From: CBDATA01 sp965215615
Lineage (GTDB): Bacteria > Acidobacteriota > Vicinamibacteria > Marinacidobacterales > Marinacidobacteraceae
Direction of reading: 5' to 3'
Assembly: GCA_965215615.1 (NCBI GenBank)
Contig: OZ244068.1
Span: 1,922,001-1,986,000, forward strand
Length of the DNA: 64,000 bases
The notes beneath the pieces were generated by a model. It made no database searches and had not been told where the DNA came from. It saw only the letters and a list, made by a program, of their open reading frames with translations. Shown piece after piece: positions 24,226-33,563 of the stretch; the first letter of the stretch is position 1, and each line of letters begins with the position of its first letter. The position numbers were made by a program, and so were the translations under genes.

Positions 24226-25698
24226 ATGACCGGACCAAGGCGCGGAGAAGGGCGCTACAACGCGGTGGTGATCGGAGCCGGAACCGCCGGGCTCGTGACC
24301 GCTGCCGGAACCGCCGGACTCGGCGGACGGGTCGCGCTCATCGAGGCGCACCGCATGGGCGGCGATTGTCTGAACACCGGCTGTGTCCCGTCCAAGGCGC
24401 TCGTCTCCACCGCCAAGCTGATCCACCAGATCCGCCACGCCGAGGACTACGGGCTCGACCGGAACGATCCGCAGTTCCGCTTCGAGCGGGTCTTCGAGCA
24501 CATGCGCGAGCGCCGCGCCGTGATCGCCCCCAACGATTCGGTGGAACGCTTCGAGGGTCTCGGCGTGGATGTCTTCGAAGCCCGCGCCCGCTTCACGAGC
24601 CCGCACGAGGTGGAACTCGACGACGGAACCCGCCTCGCCGGCGCGCACTTCGTGATCGCCACCGGCTCCACCGCCTACCTCCCCGACATTCCGGGCCTCC
24701 GCGACGGGCCGGTCTTCACCAACGAGAACTTCTTCGACGAACAGGACGGCCCCCCCGAATCGCTTCTGGTTCTCGGCGGCGGCCCCATCGGTTGCGAGAT
24801 GAGCCAGGTGATGCGGCGGCTCGGGGCGCGGGTCACCATCCTGACCGACGTGGACCGACTCCTCCCCCGCGACGACCGGGAGGCCTCCGAGGTGATCCGG
24901 GAGGCCTTCGAGGCCGAAGGGATCGAGATCGTGTTCGGCGGCAAGGTCCGCGGGTTCTCCTGGCCAGATGGTGGAGCTGACGGCGGAGTCACCGCCGAAG
25001 TCGAGACCCGGGAGGGTGTCCGGAGCATCCAGGCCGATCGGCTGCTGGTCTCCACCGGAAGATCCCCGAACGTCGCGAATCTGGGGCTCGAAGAGGCCGG
25101 AGTCCGCTTCGATCTCCGCCGGGGCGTGCCGGTGGACACGAGCCTCCGGACCAACGTCCCGCATATCTACGCCTGTGGCGACGTGACCGGTCCCTACCGC
25201 TTCACCCACACCGCCGACTACCAGGCGCGGATCGTGGTGCGGAACATCCTGCTGCCGCCTCCGATCCCCCGCGCCAGGGTGGACTACCGGCACGTCCCCT
25301 GGGTCACCTACGTGGATCCGGAGGTCGCCCACTTCGGCCTCCGCGAGGAAGATGCCGAAGAGCAGGGCATCGCGGTGGATGTCCACCGGCATCCGGCGGA
25401 TGATCTCGACCGGGCGATCACCGAAAGCGCCACCCGCGGATTCGTGAAAGTGGTCACCGCGCGCGGCAAGGACCGCATCCTCGGAGCGACGGTGGTGGCC
25501 TCGCGGGGAGGAGAAATCCTCCACCAGATCATGGCGGTCGCCCGCTCCGGAAGCGGGCTCGGTTCGATCTCCGGGATGATCCACGCCTACCCCACCTGGG
25601 CGCAGGCGGCGCAGCGGGTCGGCGATGCCTACAACCGGACCCGGCTGACTCCACGGGCGAAGAGCATCTTCGAGTGGCTCTACCGGAGGCGGCGATGA
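24226..25698 (+). CDS. FAD-dependent pyridine nucleotide-disulfide oxidoreductase (mercuric reductase-like, no HMA domain)
   Basis: This 490-residue flavoprotein has the N-terminal FAD motif VVIGAGTAGLVTA and the redox disulfide GGDCLNTGCVPSK (two Cys four residues apart). It also has a second nucleotide fold (LLVLGGGPIGCEM) and a dimerisation domain ending IHAYPTWAQAAQRVGDAY. It matches the MerA-like group but lacks the metal-carrying N-terminal domain and the C-terminal Cys-Cys needed for mercury. The reductant target is therefore unknown. The TVP38 membrane protein gene overlaps its stop (ATGA); this pairing recurs widely, so the two probably act together. AGAGGAGC precedes the ATG. Confidence 0.9.
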   Translation: MTGPRRGEGRYNAVVIGAGTAGLVTAAGTAGLGGRVALIEAHRMGGDCLNTGCVPSKALVSTAKLIHQIRHAEDYGLDRNDPQFRFERVFEHMRERRAVIAPNDSVERFEGLGVDVFEARARFTSPHEVELDDGTRLAGAHFVIATGSTAYLPDIPGLRDGPVFTNENFFDEQDGPPESLLVLGGGPIGCEMSQVMRRLGARVTILTDVDRLLPRDDREASEVIREAFEAEGIEIVFGGKVRGFSWPDGGADGGVTAEVETREGVRSIQADRLLVSTGRSPNVANLGLEEAGVRFDLRRGVPVDTSLRTNVPHIYACGDVTGPYRFTHTADYQARIVVRNILLPPPIPRARVDYRHVPWVTYVDPEVAHFGLREEDAEEQGIAVDVHRHPADDLDRAITESATRGFVKVVTARGKDRILGATVVASRGGEILHQIMAVARSGSGLGSISGMIHAYPTWAQAAQRVGDAYNRTRLTPRAKSIFEWLYRRRR

Positions 25699-26375
25699 GC
25701 CGATACCTGAAGCTCGGGGCGGGCCTCGCGGCGGTGGCAGCCGTTCTCTACTTCCTGCCGGTAGGAGACTGGCTCGCCACCGGAGCGGACCGGGCCGCGG
25801 AGCTCGGCCCCCTCGGACTCGTTCTCTTCGCCGCCCTCTACGCGCTCGCCACCGTTTTCATGGTCCCCGGATCGGCGCTCACCCTGATCGGCGGGGCGGC
25901 CTTCGGCTTCACCCTCGGAACCCTGAGCGTCTGGGCAGGCGCGACCCTCGGACTCGGCCTCGCGTTCCTCGTGGCCCGCCGCTTCGCCCGCGACCGGGTG
26001 TCTTCCTGGCTCGCGAACCGGCCTTCGTTCGCCGCCATCGACCGGGCGGTCGCCAAGGAGGGCTGGAAGATCGTCCTCCTGACCCGGCTGACCCCGGTGT
26101 TCCCCTTCTCGCTCCAGAACTACGCCTACGGACTCACCGGGGTCAGCTTCGGGGGGTACCTCGTCGCATCCGCGGTGGGCATCCTGCCGGGGACCATGCT
26201 CTACGTCTATATCGCAAGCGGAGCGGCCCGTGCGGTTTCGGGCGACAGCGGAGGACTCGAGAACGCGCTCTTCGTGGTCGGACTGGTCGCTTTCGTTCTG
26301 GTGACCATCCGCATCACCCGGGCCGCCCGGCGAGCCCTCCAGGAGGCGGGAGTGGACGCCGAAACGGCCGAATGA
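25695..26375 (+). CDS. TVP38/TMEM64 (DedA-like) family membrane protein
   Basis: A 226-residue polytopic membrane protein of the VTT/SNARE-associated fold. The diagnostic core is visible: FMVPGSALTLIGGAAFGFTLG, then LVARRFARDRVSSWL, and LLTRLTPVFPFSLQNYAYGLTG. About six membrane segments are present. Related proteins move or scramble lipids or protect envelope homeostasis. It is translationally coupled to the FAD oxidoreductase and also overlaps the next cytochrome gene, making a three-gene operon. Confidence 0.88.
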   Translation: MSRYLKLGAGLAAVAAVLYFLPVGDWLATGADRAAELGPLGLVLFAALYALATVFMVPGSALTLIGGAAFGFTLGTLSVWAGATLGLGLAFLVARRFARDRVSSWLANRPSFAAIDRAVAKEGWKIVLLTRLTPVFPFSLQNYAYGLTGVSFGGYLVASAVGILPGTMLYVYIASGAARAVSGDSGGLENALFVVGLVAFVLVTIRITRAARRALQEAGVDAETAE

Positions 26376-29080
26376 GCTGGCAGCGGCTCGCCGCCGCAAC
26401 CACCGCGCTGCTGCTGGTCAACTCGGGTTACCTGCTGATCGCCCGCGAGGCGAGCCTCGCCCACGCGAGCCAGATCCTCCTCCACCCGCTGCTCGGGATC
26501 GCGGCGCTCAAGTTCCTGTTCTTCGGCTACCGGGAGCTACGGGAAGCGCTTCGCCGGGAGCCGCTCCGCATCGCCTTCCTCGGATCGGGTGCGCTCCTCG
26601 TCGCCACCGGAATCGGCCTGCTGATCACCGGCGCCAACCCCCCGCTGCTCGCGGTCCATCTGGCCTCCGCCGCCGGCTTCGCGCTGCTGCTCGCCCATCG
26701 GCGGCTCCTGCTCGCACCGCTCGTCGTCGCCGTCTTCATCCCGCTCGGCGGACTGCTCGGGCGGCTCGCGCCCGAGCCGGGTCCGGTTCTCAACGCCGGG
26801 CTTCCTCCCGCCAACATGGCCGGCGAAGCCATGGGGGGCGAGGACGGCCCGTTCTTCCCGTCGGCGGCCGCTACCGAGCACGGCGGACTGATTCCCGACG
26901 AGTTCTTCATGGGAAGCGAAAAATGCGGCCGCTGCCACGGGGACATCACCCGGCAGTGGGAGGACTCCGCCCACCGGTTCGCCTCCTTCAACAACCCGTG
27001 GTACCGGCGCTCCATCGAATACATGCAGAGCGTGGTCGGGGTCACCCCGTCGAAATGGTGCGCCGGCTGCCACGACCACGCGGTGCTCTTCTCGGGGATG
27101 ATGGATCGGCCCATCGAGGAAATCGTGGACACCCCGGCAGCGAGCGCCGGGCTCGGCTGCGTCTCCTGCCACGCGATCACCGAGGTCCGGAACACGATGG
27201 GCAACGCCGGCTTCGTGATCGAGTATCCGGAGCTGAACGATCTCGCGGCTTCCGAAAACCCGTTGCTCCGGAGCCTCCACGACCTCGTGATCCACCTCGA
27301 CCCGGAACCGCACCGGCAGGCGTTCCTGAAGCCGATCCACGAGGGCGACAGCTCCGCCTTCTGCTCCACCTGCCACAAGGTGCACCTCGACGAGCCGGTG
27401 AACCACTACCGCTGGCTGCGCGGCTTCAACAGCTACGACAACTGGCAGGCGAGCGGCGTTTCCGGCCACGGAGCGCGCTCCTTCTACTACCCGGACGAGG
27501 CGCGCACCTGCGCTGACTGCCACATGCCACCGGTCCCCGGCGAGGATCCGGCGGCGGCCGGGGGGCTCGTCCGCTCGCACCGGTTCGCGACCGCGAACAC
27601 CGCCCTGCCGGTTCACTTCGGCCGGGACGAGCAGCTCCAGGCGGTGCGCGATTTCCTGAAGGCCGGACAGTTGACGGTGGACATCTTCGCGATGACCCGG
27701 GGCGGCGCGACGGCTGCCGCCGAGAACGCCGCCGAAGCCGATCCCCTGGCCCTCGCCTCCACGTTCGCAGTGGGCGAAGAAGCCATGGCCGCGCCCGGAC
27801 GCTACGCAGCGGTTGGTACCGAAGGGGAGTTGACCGCGCCGCTCGACCTCGAACAGCCCGCTCTTCAGCCCGGCGAGAGCGTGCGGGTGGACGTGGTGGT
27901 CCGCACCCGCAACGTGGGGCACTTCTTCCCGAGCGGCACGGTGGACGCTCACGATGTGTGGCTCGAACTCCAGGCGGTGGATGCCGCCGGACGGACGTTC
28001 TTCTGGTCGGGCTTCACCGAGGGTGAGGACGCTCCGGTCGAGCCTTCCGCCCACTTCTTCCGCGCCCTGCTGCTCGACGGACGCGGCAACCCGATCAACA
28101 AGCGAAACGCCTGGGCCGCCCGCAGCGCTCTTTACGTCTCGCAGATTCCGCCGGGAGCAGCACACACGGTTCGCTACCGGGTCCGCATCCCCGAAGATGC
28201 CGAAGGGCCCGTGACCCTGACCGCCCGCCTCAACTACCGGAAATTCGACTGGTGGCACACCCAGTGGGTGTTCCGGGGCGAGCACCTCGACGACGGGGAG
28301 GTCGCACCCGGATTCGACGACCGGACCTGGGTACTGGACCCGGAACGGGAAGCGCCCGACATCCCGATCGTGACCATGGCGGAGGCCGAAGTCACTCTCC
28401 CGGTGGGTGCGGACGGCGAGAGGCGGGAGAGTTCCCCTCGGGAGACGGCGCTCCGCTTCAACGACTACGGAATCGGCCTGCTGCTCCAGGGCGATCTCCG
28501 CGGCGCGGAGGCGGCGTTCCTCCGGGTCGCCGAACTCGACCCCTCCTTCCCCGATGCCCCGGTGAACCTGGCCCGGGTGCTGGTTCAGGAAGGCGACCCG
28601 GAGGGAGCGCTCGCCGCCGCCGACCAGGCGCTCGCCATGGCCCCCGGACTCCCGCGGGCGCTCTTCTTCCGGGCGATGGCCCTGAAGGCGCTCGGCCGGT
28701 ACGACGAGGCTCTCGGGGACCTGCGGGCGGTCGCGGAGCGCTACCCGAAGGACCGCGTCGTGAACAACCAGATCGGCCGGCTGCTGTTCCTGAAGCGGGA
28801 ATACGCGGAGGCCGTCGCGGTTCTCGAAAAAACACTCCGAATTGACCCCGAGGATCTCGAAGCCCACTACAACCTGATGCTCTCCTTCCGCGGGCTCCGC
28901 GACCCCGAGCGAACCGCCCACCACCAGGAGCTGTACCTCCGCTTCAAGGCGGACGAATCGGCAGACGCAACCGGCGGCGACTACCGGCGCACCCACCCCG
29001 AGGACAACAACGAACGCCTCCCGATCCACGAACACCCGAACGCCCTCGACGCCGCTTCCCCGAAGGGAGCGGAGCCGTGA
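26372..29080 (+). CDS. Multiheme (5-heme) cytochrome c with N-terminal membrane region and C-terminal TPR repeats
   Basis: This 902-residue protein probably sits at the inner membrane facing the periplasm. The first about 130 residues hold four hydrophobic segments. Five heme motifs follow: CGRCH, CAGCH, CVSCH, CSTCH and CADCH. A beta-rich middle domain (about 480-690) with RNVGHFFPSGTVDAHDVW comes next, and the C-terminus carries four or five TPR repeats (for example LGDLRAVAERYPKDRVVNNQ). Such octa/pentaheme-TPR proteins are common in Acidobacteriota and neighbours of ASPIC/UnbV proteins, but their redox partner is unknown. It starts as ATGA over the TVP38 stop and is followed directly by the AbrB module. 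Confidence 0.85.
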   Translation: MSWQRLAAATTALLLVNSGYLLIAREASLAHASQILLHPLLGIAALKFLFFGYRELREALRREPLRIAFLGSGALLVATGIGLLITGANPPLLAVHLASAAGFALLLAHRRLLLAPLVVAVFIPLGGLLGRLAPEPGPVLNAGLPPANMAGEAMGGEDGPFFPSAAATEHGGLIPDEFFMGSEKCGRCHGDITRQWEDSAHRFASFNNPWYRRSIEYMQSVVGVTPSKWCAGCHDHAVLFSGMMDRPIEEIVDTPAASAGLGCVSCHAITEVRNTMGNAGFVIEYPELNDLAASENPLLRSLHDLVIHLDPEPHRQAFLKPIHEGDSSAFCSTCHKVHLDEPVNHYRWLRGFNSYDNWQASGVSGHGARSFYYPDEARTCADCHMPPVPGEDPAAAGGLVRSHRFATANTALPVHFGRDEQLQAVRDFLKAGQLTVDIFAMTRGGATAAAENAAEADPLALASTFAVGEEAMAAPGRYAAVGTEGELTAPLDLEQPALQPGESVRVDVVVRTRNVGHFFPSGTVDAHDVWLELQAVDAAGRTFFWSGFTEGEDAPVEPSAHFFRALLLDGRGNPINKRNAWAARSALYVSQIPPGAAHTVRYRVRIPEDAEGPVTLTARLNYRKFDWWHTQWVFRGEHLDDGEVAPGFDDRTWVLDPEREAPDIPIVTMAEAEVTLPVGADGERRESSPRETALRFNDYGIGLLLQGDLRGAEAAFLRVAELDPSFPDAPVNLARVLVQEGDPEGALAAADQALAMAPGLPRALFFRAMALKALGRYDEALGDLRAVAERYPKDRVVNNQIGRLLFLKREYAEAVAVLEKTLRIDPEDLEAHYNLMLSFRGLRDPERTAHHQELYLRFKADESADATGGDYRRTHPEDNNERLPIHEHPNALDAASPKGAEP

Positions 29081-29110
29081 CGGTTCCCACGCCGGGAGAT
29101 CTCGCTGCGT

Positions 29111-29127
29111 ACGAAATTCGTTACAAT
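29111..29127 (+). promoter_or_regulatory. Likely -10 box and palindromic operator for the AbrB/PemK module
   Basis: The palindrome ACGAAATTCGT (29111-29121) sits immediately before a -10-like TACAAT (29122-29127). No convincing -35 box is seen about 17 bases upstream. The position, 30 bases before the AbrB ATG, suits autorepression by the antitoxin. The site lies at the end of the 5-heme cytochrome gene, so the module has its own promoter inside the surrounding operon. Confidence 0.4.
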
Positions 29128-29157
29128 CAGAAAGACGTACACATCGCGGAGCATTTC

Positions 29158-29388
29158 ATGTCCTTGGAACTTGCCCGGGTCACCACCCGCGGACAGACCA
29201 CCATTCCCAAGCGCATCCGGGAGAGCGTCGGCATCCGCCCCGGTGATCTACTCGCCTTTGAGCGGATCGGCGAAGAGCTGCGGGTTCGTCGCGTCTCTCC
29301 AGATTCCGACGAGTATCTCCGTGCTGTCGGAGAAACCATGAGCGAGTGGAGTTCGAAGGAGGATGAAAGCGCCTGGCGTGACCTGTGA
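29158..29388 (+). CDS. AbrB/SpoVT-fold antitoxin
   Basis: A 76-residue swapped-hairpin DNA-binding antitoxin starting MSLELARVTTRGQTTIPKRI. The RVTTRGQTTIPKxIRExVGIxPGDLL pattern is the AbrB signature. The ATG at 29158 is preceded by GGAG at good distance; an upstream in-frame GTG at 29077 would add 27 unrelated residues. Its C-terminal tail, rich in Glu and Ser, would wrap the toxin. It overlaps the toxin gene by 26 bases. Confidence 0.88.
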   Translation: MSLELARVTTRGQTTIPKRIRESVGIRPGDLLAFERIGEELRVRRVSPDSDEYLRAVGETMSEWSSKEDESAWRDL

Positions 29389-29713
29389 CGAAATGGACGT
29401 CGTGGTCGTCCCCTTCCCGTTCACGGATGGGCCGGGGACGAAACGGCGGCCGGCATTGGTGGTTTCCTCGAAAGACTTCCACGAGCTCCATGGGCACGCG
29501 ATCTTCGCGATGATCACGTCCGTCTCGGACGCTTGGCCAGGCGATGTCCCGCTGCGGGATTGGCAACACACGGGCCTCACGGTTCCGTGCCGGGTGCGAT
29601 TCAAGGTCTTCACCCTCGACCGATCCCTGATACGCCACCGGGTCGGGACACTCTCGACAACCGATGCTCAAGCGGTTCGTGCGAAGATCGCGGCGTTCCT
29701 TGCGCCCCGCTGA
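29363..29713 (+). CDS. PemK/MazF-type endoribonuclease toxin
   Basis: A 116-residue SH3-like toxin of the MazF/PemK group, which cuts single-stranded mRNA. The core MDVVVVPFPFTDGPGTKRRP and the strand RVRFKVFTLDRSLIRHRVG are characteristic. The ATG at 29363 directly follows AAGGAGG; the ATG at 29393 would give a shorter, also plausible, form. Its end overlaps the start of the ASPIC/UnbV gene by 50 bases, so the module has been wedged between two redox genes of one cluster. Confidence 0.88.
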   Translation: MKAPGVTCDEMDVVVVPFPFTDGPGTKRRPALVVSSKDFHELHGHAIFAMITSVSDAWPGDVPLRDWQHTGLTVPCRVRFKVFTLDRSLIRHRVGTLSTTDAQAVRAKIAAFLAPR

Positions 29714-31346
29714 CCTGATTCCGCTCGCGATCGCCTTCCTCCCGGCTTTCGCTTCCGCGCAGCCGGAGTTCGTCGAAATCACCGAAGAGGCCGGGATCGC
29801 CTTCGTCCACGAGAACGGGGCCTTCGGAGAGAAGTACCTCCCCGAAACGATGGGAAGCGGCGTGGCCTTCTTCGACATGGACGGCGACGGAGACCAGGAT
29901 CTGCTCTTCGTGAACAGCCGGCGCTGGCCGTCCGGGAGGACCGGGCCTCCGCCGGTCGCCGGGCTGTACCGCAACCTCGGGGACGGCCGGTTCGAGGACG
30001 CGACCGCGGGATCGGGGCTGGACGAGCCGCTCTACGGCATCGGAGTCGCGATCGCCGACTATGACGCCGACGGGGATCAGGACATCTACCTCGCGGTGCT
30101 CGGCCCCAACCGGCTGCTCCGCAACCGCGGGGACGGAGTCTTCGCTCCGGCCCCGGAGAACGACCAGGTCGCGCACCCCGGCTTTTCCGCCGGGGCCACC
30201 TGGTTCGACCCCGACCGCGACGGCGACCTCGACCTCTTCGTCGTGAACTACGTCGAATGGAGCATCGAGGACGACATCTTCTGCGCTCTCGACGGAGTCA
30301 ACAAGAGCTACTGCACTCCGGAGTCCTACGACGGCGCGAGCGTCGTCCTCTACCGGAACGAGGGCGGACGCTTCACCGACGCCACGGTGGAGTCGGGGCT
30401 CTTCAACCCGCGCGGCAAGGGCCTCGGCGTCGCGGTGCTCGACATCGAGAACGACGGCTGGCTGGACCTCGCGGTCGCGAACGACACCCAGCCCAACTAC
30501 CTCTACCAGAACCTCGGCGACGGCCGCTTCGAAGATGCCGGAGTGCTCGCCGGGATCGCCTTCGCCGAAAACGGCGCGGCGCGCGGCGCGATGGGTATCG
30601 ATGCCTCGGACTACGACGGCGACGGACTGCCCGATCTGGTCATCGGGAACTTCTCGAACGAGATGGTCTCGCTGTACCACAACGAGGGTGTGGGCTTTTT
30701 CATCGACCAGGCCCCGGTCTCCGAAATCGGCCGCAACAGCCTGCTGACCCTCGCGTTCGGCGCGTTCTTCTTCGACTACGACCTCGACGGCCGGGAGGAC
30801 ATCTTCCTCGCCAACGGCCACGTGGAGAACGACATCGCGGCGGTGCAGCAGCGGGTGACCTGGCGGCAGCCTCCCCATCTGTTCCGAAACACCGGAGACG
30901 GCGGCTTCCGCGAGGTGACCGACGCTTCTCCGGACCTCGCCCGGCCGATGGTGGGACGGGGTGCCGCCTTCGGGGATATCGACGGCGACGGCGACCCCGA
31001 TCTCGCGGTGAACGAGAACGGCGGCCCGGCGCGGCTCTTCCGGAACGACGCGGGGGACGGCAGGCGGTTCGTCGGAGTGCGCCTTCGCGGCAAGGGCGCG
31101 AACCGGGATGCCATCGGCGCACGAATCACGGTTACCATCGAAAGCGACGGCATGACCCGCCGCGAGACCCGCATCGTGAAGAGCGCCACCGGATACGCCT
31201 CGCAAAACCAGCTCCCGGTGCTGATCGGCCTCGGCGAAGACGGACGCGCATCGAGCATCACGATTCGCTGGCCCACCGGGGGAGAAAGCAGCTTCGAACC
31301 GCCGCCCACCGGCGGGTACGTCGAAATCGAGGAGCCGGGAACATGA
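29664..31346 (+). CDS. VCBS/FG-GAP repeat protein with C-terminal ASPIC/UnbV domain
   Basis: This 560-residue secreted protein has a signal peptide (LIPLAIAFLPAFASAQ). Seven calcium-type loops of the form DxDxDG are visible: DMDGDGDQD, DYDADGDQD, DPDRDGDLD, DIENDGWLD, DYDGDGLPD, DYDLDGRED and DIDGDGDPD. They imply a beta-propeller of the integrin-like kind. The C-terminus carries the ASPIC/UnbV domain (QLPVLIGLGEDG ... ITIRWPTGGES). The function of the family is uncertain; it is frequently encoded next to multiheme TPR cytochromes, as here. The ATG at 29664 lies inside the PemK gene; the GTG at 29679 is an alternative start. The next gene starts as ATGA over its stop. Confidence 0.87.
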   Translation: MLKRFVRRSRRSLRPADLIPLAIAFLPAFASAQPEFVEITEEAGIAFVHENGAFGEKYLPETMGSGVAFFDMDGDGDQDLLFVNSRRWPSGRTGPPPVAGLYRNLGDGRFEDATAGSGLDEPLYGIGVAIADYDADGDQDIYLAVLGPNRLLRNRGDGVFAPAPENDQVAHPGFSAGATWFDPDRDGDLDLFVVNYVEWSIEDDIFCALDGVNKSYCTPESYDGASVVLYRNEGGRFTDATVESGLFNPRGKGLGVAVLDIENDGWLDLAVANDTQPNYLYQNLGDGRFEDAGVLAGIAFAENGAARGAMGIDASDYDGDGLPDLVIGNFSNEMVSLYHNEGVGFFIDQAPVSEIGRNSLLTLAFGAFFFDYDLDGREDIFLANGHVENDIAAVQQRVTWRQPPHLFRNTGDGGFREVTDASPDLARPMVGRGAAFGDIDGDGDPDLAVNENGGPARLFRNDAGDGRRFVGVRLRGKGANRDAIGARITVTIESDGMTRRETRIVKSATGYASQNQLPVLIGLGEDGRASSITIRWPTGGESSFEPPPTGGYVEIEEPGT

Positions 31347-33301
31347 GCCTCTGGCTCCTCGTCGCGGCTTTCGGCGCGCTCGGAAGCCAGGAGCGTCCGC
31401 CCCTCTCGGAACAGCCTCCGGTGATGGTCGGCAATGCCGCGTGCGAAAGCTGCCACGAAACCGCGCACGCAGTCTGGGAGTCCTCGCGTCATTCGAAGAT
31501 GGTCCAGCCGGCGACTCCCTCCGCGGTGCGCGGCGATTTCGATGCCGGCCCGGTGGTCCTCCGGCGGCAGGAGTACCGGTTCCGCCGGCAGGGCTCGCGC
31601 TTTTTCATCACCGAGTCCTTCCTGACCGGCGCTCCCGAAGAGCGCGAAGTGGAATACACGCTCGGGAACCGGCGCATCCAGCACTACCTCACCACCCTCG
31701 AAGACGGCCGGATCGTGGTCCTGCCGCCGAGCTGGGACATCCAGCGCGAAGAGTGGTTCCACAACCTCGAGATCGCGGCCCCCGACCAGCAGGAAGAAGC
31801 GGGGATGGTTCCGGTGCAGCTCTGGAACAAGAACTGTTTCGGCTGCCACGTGAGCGACCAGAAAAAGGCCTACCGGCACGTCGAAGGCGCGTACAACACC
31901 TCCTGGCTCGACTTCGGGACCACCTGCGAACGCTGCCACGGGCCCGGCAGTCGCCACGTGGACAAGTACAGCCACCCGGAGATCCACGGGGACGATCCCG
32001 AGACCCACATCGTGGTCCAGACCCGGCTGGATCCGGTCCGGAACAGCATGGTCTGCGCCCAGTGCCACAGCTTCCGGGACCAGATGGCTTTCGGGTTCGA
32101 TGCCGGGGACGACTACTTCGACTACTTCTTCCCGCTCCTCGAATACAGCGAGGAGGAATCGAGCGACCCCACCTGGTGGGTGGACGGGAAGACCCGGCGG
32201 TTCTCGACGAACGCCCTCGGTGTCTGGCAGAGCGAGTGCTTCGTGGTCGGCGGAGCCACCTGCACCGGCTGCCACACGAGCTCCCACCGGCCGGAGATCG
32301 AGGAAAGCCCGCAGCTCCGGCCGGAAAACGACACGCTCTGCGCCGGCTGCCACGAGGCGATCGCAGCCGATGCCGCCGCCCATTCCTTCCACCCCGAAGG
32401 GACGAGCGGAACCCGCTGCGTCGAATGCCACATGCCCCGCTCGGTGACCAGCATCCGGGCGACCATGCGCGACCACAGCATCTCGGTCCCCTCCCCCGAA
32501 AACACCATCCGCCACGGGATTCCGAACGCCTGCAACCTCTGCCACACCGACGAGTCCCCGGCGTGGGCCGGAGCTCACATGGACGACTGGTGGGGCGACA
32601 CCCCGCGAAGGCGCAGGACCGTCCGCCGGGCGATGGCCTACTCGGGTGCCCGGGAACTCTCGCCGGAAGCGCTCGACGCCCTCCTCGCCATGTCTGTGGA
32701 TGAGGCCGAAGGGCCCCTGAACCGCGCCAACTCGACCGGCCACCTCGCCCGCTACCTCGGGGATGCCGAAACCCGGGAGGCCGCGATGGAAGCCATCCTC
32801 CGCGCCGCCGAAGACGAACACCCCATGGTCCGGGCGGTCGCGGCGCTGAAGCTCGGAGAGGCGCGCCGGGCGGACGCTCCCGGGATCCGGCAGGTTCTGG
32901 TGGACCGGGTCACCGACGAGACGCGGTCGGTGCGGATGAACGCCGCCATCTCGCTCCTGAACCTCGGAGTCCGTCGCCTCGACGGAGAAGCCGGGCTGGC
33001 CTTCGACGAGGCGAAGCGCCGCCACGCCATCCGCGGCGCGTTCTTCGCCGATGACGCGTCCCAGCAACTCAACCTCGGCCGGCTCCACGTACTCGACGGC
33101 AACACGGTAGCGGCGGCCCGGGCGTTCGAGCAGAGCTACCGGCTGGACTCCTCGCAGCCCGGAATCCACTTCTTCATGGCGGTCACCCGGCTCTCCCAGA
33201 GCCGCATGGAGGACGCGCTCACGCACCTTCGGTCGGTCCCGCCCGGAGATCCCTTCGCGACCGAAGCCGCCGACCTGCTGCGCCGGATCACCGGCGGCTG
33301 A
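31343..33301 (+). CDS. Octaheme cytochrome c with HEAT/TPR C-terminal region
   Basis: This 652-residue secreted protein has a short N-terminal signal (MSLWLLVAAFGALGSQ). Eight heme motifs are present: CESCH, CFGCH, CERCH, CAQCH, CTGCH, CAGCH, CVECH and CNLCH. The C-terminal third is helical with HEAT-like repeats (MVRAVAALKLGEARRADAPG) and a TPR-like end. Several His pairs next to the motifs suggest bis-His ligation. It belongs with the ASPIC/UnbV protein, to which it is coupled by a 4-base overlap. Role in electron transfer to or from a periplasmic partner is inferred. Confidence 0.87.
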   Translation: MSLWLLVAAFGALGSQERPPLSEQPPVMVGNAACESCHETAHAVWESSRHSKMVQPATPSAVRGDFDAGPVVLRRQEYRFRRQGSRFFITESFLTGAPEEREVEYTLGNRRIQHYLTTLEDGRIVVLPPSWDIQREEWFHNLEIAAPDQQEEAGMVPVQLWNKNCFGCHVSDQKKAYRHVEGAYNTSWLDFGTTCERCHGPGSRHVDKYSHPEIHGDDPETHIVVQTRLDPVRNSMVCAQCHSFRDQMAFGFDAGDDYFDYFFPLLEYSEEESSDPTWWVDGKTRRFSTNALGVWQSECFVVGGATCTGCHTSSHRPEIEESPQLRPENDTLCAGCHEAIAADAAAHSFHPEGTSGTRCVECHMPRSVTSIRATMRDHSISVPSPENTIRHGIPNACNLCHTDESPAWAGAHMDDWWGDTPRRRRTVRRAMAYSGARELSPEALDALLAMSVDEAEGPLNRANSTGHLARYLGDAETREAAMEAILRAAEDEHPMVRAVAALKLGEARRADAPGIRQVLVDRVTDETRSVRMNAAISLLNLGVRRLDGEAGLAFDEAKRRHAIRGAFFADDASQQLNLGRLHVLDGNTVAAARAFEQSYRLDSSQPGIHFFMAVTRLSQSRMEDALTHLRSVPPGDPFATEAADLLRRITGG

Positions 33302-33320
33302 TGACATACCATACCCCGGA

Positions 33321-33533
33321 ATGTCAGACTCCTCCCTGCCTCCCGCCCAATCGACAGACCAGGAAACCATCCTGGATGTGCTCCGCGACATCCGTTCCGA
33401 ACTCAAGAAGCAACGCAAGGTCCTGAATCGCATTTACCTTACGATGCCCTCCGATGAAAGGGACGATTCGGCCATTTACGTGGCGGCTGATCAAATCTGC
33501 GAGGCGATCAGCAACCTCGAGTCGGAGGAATGA
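33321..33533 (+). CDS. Small acidic helical protein, unknown function
   Basis: Not recognised. A 70-residue soluble protein with no signal or Cys-rich motif, rich in charged residues, with a predicted amphipathic helix (ILDVLRDIRSELKKQRKVLNR). It starts 19 bases after the octaheme gene with only weak ribosome-binding sequence (CGGA), so it may be cotranscribed. Codon usage looks less GC-extreme than its neighbours (for example TTACCTTACG), and the coding call is moderate. Confidence 0.5.
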   Translation: MSDSSLPPAQSTDQETILDVLRDIRSELKKQRKVLNRIYLTMPSDERDDSAIYVAADQICEAISNLESEE

Positions 33534-33563
33534 GGAGCCCGAGCGGGAACCGCGATCCCTCTT

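Noticed and set aside
26537..29035. An 832-codon minus-strand frame opposite the 5-heme cytochrome
   Set aside because: The plus strand has five CxxCH motifs and TPR repeats; the minus-strand protein has no family features.
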